Virus record (IMG/VR): IMGVR_UViG_3300031841_005919 | Location: 1 to 44,874 of that record | Length of the DNA: 44,874 nucleotides | Source: a virus | Strand: one strand, 5' to 3' | Shown: in pieces, positions 25,455 to 32,805 of the stretch | Layout of the letters: each line of letters starts with the position of its first letter | Numbering within the stretch: the first letter of the stretch is position 1 | Program-made: the position numbers and the translations under genes | The notes under the pieces: generated by a model | What the model saw: only the letters and a program-made list of their open reading frames with translations | Told to the model about the DNA's origin: nothing | The model's database searches: none

Positions 25455-26456
25455 TTATAGGATACCGCCATCTGTTATGAAATCATCCTCTTGATAATCA
25501 CGATCAGCGGATTTACCTATTATATCATAAAATCTCGAAGAATGTATATTTCCTTGCAAAAAAGGTCTTTTTGTTGTAAGATTTTTTTCTGTTAGCTTAT
25601 CGCCCTTCTTTATAGGCCCAGATGCCACAACAGATCTCATAGCCTTAATAAACTTGTTTTCACTTTCTGTCAATAAATGTTGTGTATCCGAACACATGCT
25701 TTCTGAGATCCTTATATTTTTAATCATTTGATTTAATTCATCTGGCTCTAAAGCAAAGGGGTGATCTGGGCCCGGAAGGTGCCGAGATAAGGTATAGTGT
25801 TTTTCTATACATGTTGCTCCCTTAGCCACCGCTAAAACTGGTGCCAGGATTCCTTGCGTGTGATCAGATAAACCAACTTTAATCACTTCAGAATAAAGGG
25901 ATTTTAATGCATCTATTCTATTGAGATTTATATCATTATCTGGAGTTGGGTAAGCATTATTGCAGTGAAGTATTGTAATATCTGGATCTTTTTGCTCTTC
26001 TGAAATCCATTTTATAACATTTTTGACTGATAATATGTTGCTGCCAATTCCTGCTGAAGCTATGATTGGCAAACCAGAAGATGCTACCATTCTTACAAAC
26101 CTAGGGTCAGTAGATTCAAACCCGGCAATTTTGAGTCGCCTAACACCCAGACTCACTAGTTCCTCTACAGCCTTCTCGTCAAAAGGTGTCGACATAAACT
26201 CAATGCCCACATCATCACAATAAAGCTTTAAGTCTTTTTGCCATTCTCTAGGCAATTGGATACTTTCTATAAGTTTTGTTATATTCTTATAGCCCGCAAA
26301 ATCAGGGGTATTTTTAGAATACAATGTACTTGAAGAATATGTCTGGAATTTTACTGCATCTGCTCCTGACTCTTTTGCTACATCTATCAAAGAAAAGGCT
26401 TGTTTGATATCTTGATTATGGTTAGCGCCGGCTTCAGCTATGACAAAAACACTCAT
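25455..26456 (-). CDS. NeuB-type nonulosonic acid synthase, full length, copy 2
   Basis: This 333-residue enzyme has both domains. The barrel motifs are FVIAEAGANHNQD (residues 4-16), DAVKFQTYSSS, LKIAGFEST, ILHCNNAYPTP, VGLSDHT and EKHYTLSRHLPGPDHPFALEP. The last is close to the metal site of legionaminic/pseudaminic acid synthases. The C-terminal SAF domain runs from about residue 275 (RSVVASGPIKKGDKLTEKNL), so it is complete, unlike copy 1. It overlaps the dehydratase gene upstream by ATGA. Substrate identity cannot be read from sequence alone. Confidence 0.87.
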   Translation of the reverse strand: MSVFVIAEAGANHNQDIKQAFSLIDVAKESGADAVKFQTYSSSTLYSKNTPDFAGYKNITKLIESIQLPREWQKDLKLYCDDVGIEFMSTPFDEKAVEELVSLGVRRLKIAGFESTDPRFVRMVASSGLPIIASAGIGSNILSVKNVIKWISEEQKDPDITILHCNNAYPTPDNDINLNRIDALKSLYSEVIKVGLSDHTQGILAPVLAVAKGATCIEKHYTLSRHLPGPDHPFALEPDELNQMIKNIRISESMCSDTQHLLTESENKFIKAMRSVVASGPIKKGDKLTEKNLTTKRPFLQGNIHSSRFYDIIGKSADRDYQEDDFITDGGIL

Positions 26457-27433
26457 TTGTTGTCCGTATTTGATTCCTTGGATCCACGAAGAATTAACTT
26501 TAAAAGAACTTCTACATCATCACTGACATGCAATGAAGAATTAAAGTGAGGGCCATCATATCTAGGCCACTTAGTATTGTGACTTCTTTTTGAATATTGC
26601 GGCCTCACACATAGAAGATTGGCATTGTCAACCTTGTATGTAAATGGAAGTTCCGTTTCAGCCAACATGTCTTCATGCATTTTTTCTCCTGGGCGGAGTC
26701 CAATAATATTATATTCAAACGGTTTTCCGTGAATGTTTTCTACTGCTTTGAGAACAGTCCTCATATCATAAGACTTAATCTCTGGGATAAAAACCTCGCC
26801 ACCCTCACAATTGTCGACAGCGCCAAGCACAGTATCGACAGCATCTTCCAAAGTGAACAAGAATCTGGTCATATCCAAAGATGTGACCTTAATATCTTTT
26901 TCCTCTTGTAACAAACCTAGCCACAAAGGTATAAAAGAACCCCTAGATGCAATAACATTACCATACCTAACCGATGCAAAGATTGTTGTTTCAGAGTCGT
27001 AATCATGGTTAGTAAACAGCCTCTCTGCGATAAATTTAGATGATCCATATACATTAACAGGCTGGCAAGCTTTATCTGTCGATATAAGCACGCACTTCTT
27101 AACATCTGACAACAAAGCTGCTCGTGCAACATTGTCTGAGCCATGTATGTTTGTCTTTATACATTCATCTGGGTGGTATTCCATGTCATCAATTCTTTTG
27201 AGAGCTGCTGTGTGTATAACGATATCAGGCTTCTCTTTTTTCATTGAAGTGTAGAGCTTGTCATAATCTCTAATATCACCTATGATACATTTAACGTCCT
27301 TCTTCTGACCGTATACTAATGCCTGCTTGCCTTCATCTCTAGAATACACCACAACTTGGTGACCCTCTGACATTAATCGTTTCACAAGAGCTTTTCCTAA
27401 AGATCCAGTACCACCCGTAATAAAGTATTTCAT
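26453..27433 (-). CDS. UDP-GlcNAc 4,6-dehydratase-like SDR (PseB/CapD type)
   Basis: The start chosen is ATG at 27433, overlapping the upstream stop as ATGA; an earlier in-frame start at 27457 would add eight residues of no obvious use. The NADP-binding motif is FITGGTGSLGKALVKRL at the N terminus. VVYSRDEGKQ, IIGDIRDYD and IHTAALKRIDDMEYHP follow, and the catalytic Y-x-x-x-K lies in VYGSSKFIAERLF. GLRPGEKMHEDMLA near the C terminus is diagnostic for the PseB/CapD-like group. These enzymes make the 4-keto-6-deoxy sugar that begins the bacillosamine, legionaminic and pseudaminic pathways. It is thus the probable entry step of this cluster. Confidence 0.85.
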   Translation of the reverse strand: MKYFITGGTGSLGKALVKRLMSEGHQVVVYSRDEGKQALVYGQKKDVKCIIGDIRDYDKLYTSMKKEKPDIVIHTAALKRIDDMEYHPDECIKTNIHGSDNVARAALLSDVKKCVLISTDKACQPVNVYGSSKFIAERLFTNHDYDSETTIFASVRYGNVIASRGSFIPLWLGLLQEEKDIKVTSLDMTRFLFTLEDAVDTVLGAVDNCEGGEVFIPEIKSYDMRTVLKAVENIHGKPFEYNIIGLRPGEKMHEDMLAETELPFTYKVDNANLLCVRPQYSKRSHNTKWPRYDGPHFNSSLHVSDDVEVLLKLILRGSKESNTDNK

Positions 27434-29463
27434 TTTATATGTAACCTCTCTATACACTCCGGGGCTGGGTTTATATCTGATATGATTTTCAAAGTAGTTC
27501 CCTTAGATTTAAGCCACTCATACCATGGTAGCATAGCATCTGTTGTGATTTTCTCTTCATGCTCGAGTGTTTTAACTGCATCTTCATTCATAGCTACTTC
27601 ATTGCTATGAATAAAATCTTTTTTATCAAATCCTGAATCTTGCTTGTCATAAAAATGCTGTTGATCTGCATTTCCCTTGATCAACTTATTGTCCCAGCCG
27701 ATAGTTATCACTTCGGAAAAACCCAAATGTTCTAGCGCAAAAAACACCACTTCATATTCAATACCGGGGCCGTATGGTCTTAATAGCGGCTGCTTATCAA
27801 AAGTCCATTCTTCAAAATTGTGGGCTGCAGCCGTTGACTTGTTGAAGTCCCGTTCTCTAATGAAAAATTTCAAATCACACTCTCCCATTTTATACGGAGC
27901 TGTTGAAGCTTCCATCACAATAGGTCTGTGATTTGAATAATCGTACTGCTTATGATTTGCGCAGTTATAAAGGTGTAAATCTATATTTTCTCCAAACAAA
28001 TCAAAGGCTTGCTTTATAGAGATACCAAAGTTTTTGCTTAACAAATCTTTTATCTTTTCTGGATCGTGATCTGTCAATGTTGGACCACAAGAGACCAAAT
28101 ACGCGGTATCTCCTCTGAAGAGATCCTTTAAGAAATCTATTTTATCTCTCTGAGACATTTCCGAGTCCGAGATTGTACTTCTTGCAAACTTTGCTCTTTC
28201 TTTAACATCTGAAATTTCCAGTGCTTGGTTTCTCAATGATTCTATGTCATTTGAATTATTGGACACAAAGTTTCCAAAAATAGAAGTATTATACTTCTCT
28301 AAGATATCATCTAGCTTATGATTCTTGTTTGCCTGCTCTTGCAAGATAGAGGCCCACTTCTTATACATTCCATAATTTGAATAGATTTTTCTCATTTGTG
28401 ACTTATAGCTAGACTCTGATGGATATGCCCACTTACTATCTTCCGTTATGATATCTTTCCAAACCGCTTTTTTGTCGACCTGCTTAACATCATAATCGAT
28501 TCTTGCAAAAAGCTTCTTTGTCTTTCCCTTTAGTGGACCAGATAAAAAGTCTAAATGTCCTGACCAATCGGTAACAGCGACTGGCATGCCAGAATATACA
28601 GCTTCAAAGACGGGTAACCCATAGCCCTCTCCATGCGTAGTTGAAACATAAGCCTTTATCTTTGGATGCTTGTAGAGCGAGTGTATTTCGCTTTCCGAGA
28701 GATCTCCGTGTAACAAATATATTTTACACTTTTTTTCTCCTAAGTTGGAAATAAACTTACTTACCTGATTTAAGGTTTTTCTTCGATCTTCGATACTAGA
28801 CCTGCCTAAGCTCGTCTTTAGGATCAACCCAACATTCTCATCATTTCTGAACTCTTCGATAAAACCCCTGATTGTCATGTCCAGGTTCTTTCTTGGGCCG
28901 GTCATAGCGATACTCAAGAAATTAAAATCAGTATCAAAGTCTATCTCCAAATCTGGGCCTTCAGTCTTTTTAACTGGGTAATGTATTACATCTACAGGGC
29001 ACGCACAATTGATTTGCGTTTTTGTGCCTTCTTTTTTGTTTATGATTTCATAAATGGTTTTGACAAACCCGCTCTTTGCATGCTCCGAAGGAACTATAAA
29101 CTTATCTATACCTTGATGTGTTTTTATCAACCAGGATGGAGCAACTCTGTCTGTCTCAATGCCGGCCGTTACGCAAATAGAATACGGAGCCTTTTTTTGA
29201 AATTCATTAGGGATACCTACATGTATCTGCATTGAAAATTCTGGTTGCTTTTGCTGTTGGTTACAAGCTGTGGCATATCTGCCGAGGGCTCTAATATCTT
29301 CTACCACCTCTTCATCTGGCTGCTCCCACGTAGTCTGGCCCCAAGCCAGTGGATCAACCAATACCTCGATATCATCTCTCTTTTTTAAGGCCCTGTATAC
29401 CAATCTTGCATGTTCGCCGTATCCTGATTTTGTGAGGATTGGCCCTTCTAATAATACTTTCAT
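27430..29463 (-). CDS. Two-domain protein: GT4-type glycosyltransferase fused to DUF115-like domain (677 aa)
   Basis: Residues 1 to about 390 form a GT-B glycosyltransferase: VLLEGPILTKSGYGEHARLV at the start, then FNFLSIAMTGPRKNLDMTIR near 185-205, and AYVSTTHGEGYGLPVFEAVY near 270-290 with the sugar-nucleotide-binding Glu. From about residue 450 a second domain begins with TAYLVSCGPTLTDHD and later has VITIGWDNKL, the same strand-G-P-T/S and strand-G-x-D pattern as the stand-alone proteins at 18219 and 20693. The fusion could couple two sugar transfers. It is joined to the GT4 gene upstream by TAATG and to the dehydratase downstream by ATGA. Confidence 0.75.
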   Translation of the reverse strand: MKVLLEGPILTKSGYGEHARLVYRALKKRDDIEVLVDPLAWGQTTWEQPDEEVVEDIRALGRYATACNQQQKQPEFSMQIHVGIPNEFQKKAPYSICVTAGIETDRVAPSWLIKTHQGIDKFIVPSEHAKSGFVKTIYEIINKKEGTKTQINCACPVDVIHYPVKKTEGPDLEIDFDTDFNFLSIAMTGPRKNLDMTIRGFIEEFRNDENVGLILKTSLGRSSIEDRRKTLNQVSKFISNLGEKKCKIYLLHGDLSESEIHSLYKHPKIKAYVSTTHGEGYGLPVFEAVYSGMPVAVTDWSGHLDFLSGPLKGKTKKLFARIDYDVKQVDKKAVWKDIITEDSKWAYPSESSYKSQMRKIYSNYGMYKKWASILQEQANKNHKLDDILEKYNTSIFGNFVSNNSNDIESLRNQALEISDVKERAKFARSTISDSEMSQRDKIDFLKDLFRGDTAYLVSCGPTLTDHDPEKIKDLLSKNFGISIKQAFDLFGENIDLHLYNCANHKQYDYSNHRPIVMEASTAPYKMGECDLKFFIRERDFNKSTAAAHNFEEWTFDKQPLLRPYGPGIEYEVVFFALEHLGFSEVITIGWDNKLIKGNADQQHFYDKQDSGFDKKDFIHSNEVAMNEDAVKTLEHEEKITTDAMLPWYEWLKSKGTTLKIISDINPAPECIERLHIK

Positions 29464-30716
29464 TATAGTTCAAACATCTCCCAACTCTTATAATTCTTTC
29501 TATTTTTCCAAGATCCCATGTTCTCAAAAACATCATTGAAAACTTGATACCACAGGCCTGTATATTTGGCCATTCCGTAATTATCAATAACATGTTGGCG
29601 GCCAGCTTTACCCATCGCTTCTCGGTCTTCTTTTGACATGTTATAGAACTTCTCTATTGCGCTTAAGAAATCCTCTTTAGATACCCTATCTTCATAAATA
29701 TACGGAACATCTTGCGAGCCAATAACTGCTTTTGATGCGGGCTCTAGACCAAAGCCAAACCAATTTTCACCATCTGTTACTTGTTCCTGCATTCCGCCCG
29801 TCATTGTCACTATGATTGGAGTTTCGCAGGAAAGTGACTCCAATGTACCTAAACCAAAACCTTCGGCGTCTGCTATGTTTATAGTACAATCAGCTAAGTT
29901 ATAAAGACAAGAAAGTTCTGCAGGTGGCAGTTTAGTAGTCGATATCATCACTTGGCCCTGATCCAGGCCCAGCTCGTCGATGATAGCTTCCAGGTCTTGG
30001 CCGTTTGGATCCTTAGGCTCGGTATGCATTATCAGCATTGCTTTGTCGTGACCAACTTTGTCTAAGAATTCTTTAAACCAAAAAATAAGAGTTCCAGACT
30101 GCTTTCTTCTTGCATTTCTATTGTTCCAAAAGAAAACCATCTTGTTTTCTGCTTCGGCTTGTCTACGAAATTTTTCAACTGTTTCTTCAGATCTCCTATT
30201 TTTAAAAATTGAAGTATCAACTGTATGCGGTACCCACACACATTTAACATCCGGAGACACTGTTCGAACAATATCGTCGGTAACCTTACTGATGGTGCAA
30301 ATAACATCAGTTGAATCATAATAATTCTTATTAAATTTTGGATATGGATAGTTATCCCAAACATGATAATATATCATTGGAACGTTAGGCCTGATTTCAT
30401 CTTCCATTTGCCAAAGCCAAGTGTAGAACCTAGGATCGGTCATGAACCAAAGCGCGTCCGGCTTATAAAGTTGAAGCATTTGTCGAATGATATTAGGATT
30501 TCCATATCCATCAACAGGGTGAATGATCCAGTCCTCCCCATACGGGTCGACCTTAACAGGACTATAATCGTAATGTTTTAAAGCTCCAGCCAGACAGACA
30601 AAGGAAAACTCCCCTGTTCTCAACATTCCTTCAATCATATATTTTGTTTGTGTTCCCACACCAGAAGGGGCCAACGGGCTATCTGCTATAACTAATATTC
30701 TCTTTTTTTTACTCAT
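29463..30716 (-). CDS. GT4-family glycosyltransferase (417 aa)
   Basis: The protein is a GT-B enzyme: RILVIADSPLAPSGVGTQTK at residues 6-25, FFWNNRNARRKQSGTLIFWF near 196-215, and CTINIADAEGFGLGTLESLS near 280-299, the retaining GT4 donor-binding E-x7-E region. It probably adds a hexose or related sugar to the phage-directed glycan, from the cytoplasm. ATG at 30716 (ATGA overlap with the nuclease stop) is preferred over an ATG two codons earlier. The related N-terminal domain of the next gene suggests the two arose by duplication. Confidence 0.82.
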   Translation of the reverse strand: MSKKKRILVIADSPLAPSGVGTQTKYMIEGMLRTGEFSFVCLAGALKHYDYSPVKVDPYGEDWIIHPVDGYGNPNIIRQMLQLYKPDALWFMTDPRFYTWLWQMEDEIRPNVPMIYYHVWDNYPYPKFNKNYYDSTDVICTISKVTDDIVRTVSPDVKCVWVPHTVDTSIFKNRRSEETVEKFRRQAEAENKMVFFWNNRNARRKQSGTLIFWFKEFLDKVGHDKAMLIMHTEPKDPNGQDLEAIIDELGLDQGQVMISTTKLPPAELSCLYNLADCTINIADAEGFGLGTLESLSCETPIIVTMTGGMQEQVTDGENWFGFGLEPASKAVIGSQDVPYIYEDRVSKEDFLSAIEKFYNMSKEDREAMGKAGRQHVIDNYGMAKYTGLWYQVFNDVFENMGSWKNRKNYKSWEMFEL

Positions 30717-31507
30717 GTGCATTTCTCTGTATTGTAAAATTTACAGTACCTGCAAGAAAGACGGTTCTTTATTGCAAATCCTTTCTCAATATTTATAACA
30801 GTTTTTTCCAAAGAACTTAAGCAATTATTTAGCTTCTTGCTTCCAGATGTGACTCTAAATATTTCTACATTTTCTTTTTTTGCAGTTCTCTTGAGAAGAG
30901 CAAAATAAGTTTCGATCTGAGATAAGTCGACATTATGCTTTTTTGCGAAAAAATGTTTATACATAGTTAGCTGGTAACTAACCAACTTATCTGCTTTCTT
31001 TTCTGCGCGCCAGCCCCAGCTACAAGTCTTCCAATCAATGATATGGTATTTCTCATCTGGTGTCTTGATAACGAGGTCGATGAAGCCTTTGAACTTCTTT
31101 CCATAAGACTCAAAGTCAGTTATTGGTTCCATTAGAGATTCTTCTATAGAGACTACTTCAAAATCTCCAAAGTGCTCTCTTACTGCTGGTAAAACCTGAT
31201 CACAAATAGGCTTTGCCTGCTCTCTCATTTCTAGTACTAACTTTTTGTTGAAATCATGATTGTTTTCTTTTAGTTTTTTTAATTCACTTAAAAAAGACTT
31301 TTCGAAAATCTCATAAGCATTGACCTCTTCGTTGGGTATCTTTTCTTCGCAAGCAGCGTGGATTGCTGTTCCGAAAGCAGTGTATTCGTTATCAGAATAA
31401 TAAGGCTCTTTATCTACATAAATAAGTTTATGTCTATAAGGGCATTCATTCCAAGTCTTATACTCAGAATAGCTTATTCTTTTTTCTTCTATTTGTACTA
31501 GGGACAA
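30713..31507 (-). CDS. PD-(D/E)XK nuclease, Cas4/RecB-like, with probable 4Fe-4S cluster (264 aa)
   Basis: Catalytic motifs are present: the His in FGTAIHAACE (near residue 50), KFKGFIDLVIKTP (Asp near 142), YHIIDWKTCSWGW (D-x-K near 155-158) and the QLTMYKHFF helix. Four cysteines fit the Cas4/AddB iron-sulphur arrangement: one in NECPYRHKL near residue 22, then CRYCKFYNTEKC at the C terminus. Such nucleases process DNA ends in phage replication and recombination. The start is TTG, the only usable codon after an in-frame stop, with a weak AGAAAGAA site. It overlaps the GT4 gene by four bases, an odd partner for a nuclease. There are no CRISPR repeats or other cas genes. Confidence 0.8.
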   Translation of the reverse strand: MSLVQIEEKRISYSEYKTWNECPYRHKLIYVDKEPYYSDNEYTAFGTAIHAACEEKIPNEEVNAYEIFEKSFLSELKKLKENNHDFNKKLVLEMREQAKPICDQVLPAVREHFGDFEVVSIEESLMEPITDFESYGKKFKGFIDLVIKTPDEKYHIIDWKTCSWGWRAEKKADKLVSYQLTMYKHFFAKKHNVDLSQIETYFALLKRTAKKENVEIFRVTSGSKKLNNCLSSLEKTVINIEKGFAIKNRLSCRYCKFYNTEKCT

Positions 31508-31519
31508 TTTGTTTTCTTT

Positions 31520-31882
31520 CTATTTGTTTTTATTAGAAAGAGATGACATTCGGGATCTTATAGAATTGGTTTCTTTTTCTTTTTCCGAACCAGTCTCTTT
31601 TTTCTTAGATCTAGTTCTTCTTGTTGTTTTTGGCGAACTGTCTTCTTTGGCTATAGAGAATACCCAAGTACCCGTAAGTTTCATTTTGCTTCTCTCGGAA
31701 TTGCCAACTTTATGATTAGGCTCACTTATTACATCAAGAATCTTATGATCTTTTTTTAAAATATCAGATAGTTCTTCAGTTGTCAACCTTTTTATTGGCC
31801 AAACAGCATATTTTCTTACAGCGCAAGTAACCTTAACTTTTAGTTCTGTTCCATTTTCTTCTTTAGTAATACTTTCTATCAT
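31520..31882 (-). CDS. Uncharacterised basic protein (120 aa)
   Basis: The first 80 residues form a compact beta-rich region (GTELKVKVTCAVRKYAVWPI, then LTGTWVFSIAKED). The last 40 are Lys/Arg/Ser/Glu-rich and probably disordered (TTRRTRSKKKETGSEKEKE). No family was recognised. The start ATG has GGAG eight bases upstream and lies inside the end of the metallopeptidase gene, a 20-base overlap. It precedes the nuclease gene by 12 bases. Confidence 0.55.
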   Translation of the reverse strand: MIESITKEENGTELKVKVTCAVRKYAVWPIKRLTTEELSDILKKDHKILDVISEPNHKVGNSERSKMKLTGTWVFSIAKEDSSPKTTRRTRSKKKETGSEKEKETNSIRSRMSSLSNKNK

Positions 31883-32552
31883 CTTCTATCTCCAATAATA
31901 AGGTAAGTTTTGCAAACAAATGAGGACACGATTTCTTGATAAAATCATAATCCCCATAATAGAAAAAGGCCTCAAAACCATTAGCAAAGTATTCTCTAAG
32001 CGAAGTAGCAGCGTAAGGTGAATAAAATATACTAGTACTTATCATATTAAGAACTGGATATCCTATCTCCTTATAAAGATAATCATCAAAGTCTTTATTG
32101 TATGAAGGTTCCATGAAAAAATGCAAACTAACTGGATAACCTTCTGATTTTAAAACAGAATAAAGTTGCGATCTTTTGTTTAAGAATTCTTTTTCCAACA
32201 ATCCGTCTTCGTAGATTTCTCTCTGATGCATATTCTCTACTGAGTGTGCTATTTCGTGGACAATATCATCAGCCATATCGCTTACACTGCTTTGGTTATT
32301 TGTCAAGAATATGGAAGAATTCTCATATGTTGCTTGAATGTCTCTTCCATTTAAAAAGTCAAAATCACCCATATAAATAGACTCTATATCTCTCATCAAA
32401 TGCATAGGAATTTTTTCTTTTATTATTTCGAGAGCTTTTGTAATCGATACTTCTTTATTTGGCACAGGATCTTTAATGAAGACTTCTATACCATTCCAAG
32501 TAAAATGATTTTTTTTATTTTCTTTTTCTTTTATAAAGCCCCTAAGACTCAT
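31863..32552 (-). CDS. Zinc metallopeptidase-like protein with HExxH (229 aa)
   Basis: The zinc motif DDIVHEIAHSVENMHQRE lies near residues 95-112, with H-E-x-x-H and a downstream helix. A second acidic helix near AATSLREYFANGFEAFFY (about 185-202) would supply the third ligand Glu, as in gluzincins. No signal peptide was seen, so it probably acts in the cytoplasm or virion. ATG at 32552 (MSLRGFIKEKENK) is chosen; the frame is open further upstream but only inside the preceding gene. The overlap with that gene is 11 bases. Targets are unknown. Head-maturation or host-protein cleavage are possibilities only. Confidence 0.65.
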   Translation of the reverse strand: MSLRGFIKEKENKKNHFTWNGIEVFIKDPVPNKEVSITKALEIIKEKIPMHLMRDIESIYMGDFDFLNGRDIQATYENSSIFLTNNQSSVSDMADDIVHEIAHSVENMHQREIYEDGLLEKEFLNKRSQLYSVLKSEGYPVSLHFFMEPSYNKDFDDYLYKEIGYPVLNMISTSIFYSPYAATSLREYFANGFEAFFYYGDYDFIKKSCPHLFAKLTLLLEIEDDRKYY

Positions 32553-32802
32553 GGTTTTTTTCTCTTTTTTGCTTTTCTTCTTTGGCCATGATTCTTTGCT
32601 GTTGCAGCATAAAATCAACATCACTTAAGGCCTGAGTATATCCGTTGATCCAGTTTTCTTCTGCCACAGACATCATAAAGTCTGGAAATTCATCGGCTAA
32701 TATACTTGCAACATGATCTACCGTAACCTCGTCATTGTCTGGCTGCAGCTTGGTTCCTACATAGTTTATTATCAATTCTTTTAGTGGTGTATGTTTTTCC
32801 AT
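32542..32802 (-). CDS. Conserved small phage protein (86 aa)
   Basis: The sequence begins MEKHTPLKELIINYVGTKLQ and continues with a winged-helix-like run (VTVDHVASILADEFPDFM) and EENWINGYTQALSDVD. A highly charged Lys/Glu tail follows. No function is known to the annotator, though similar small proteins occur beside phoH in large marine phages. It starts three bases after the PhoH stop and overlaps the metallopeptidase start. Confidence 0.6.
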   Translation of the reverse strand: MEKHTPLKELIINYVGTKLQPDNDEVTVDHVASILADEFPDFMMSVAEENWINGYTQALSDVDFMLQQQRIMAKEEKQKREKNHES

Positions 32803-32805
32803 TGT

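Noticed and set aside
25452-25459. TATAAATA late promoter before the aminotransferase gene
   Set aside because: The octamer overlaps the stop codon of the NeuB-like gene and lies only 17 bases before the next ATG inside a tight operon, too close for both a transcript start and a ribosome site. Probably chance.
30713-31507. CRISPR-Cas system (Cas4-like protein)
   Set aside because: No repeat arrays and no other cas genes are visible. Stand-alone Cas4/RecB-like nucleases are common in phages.
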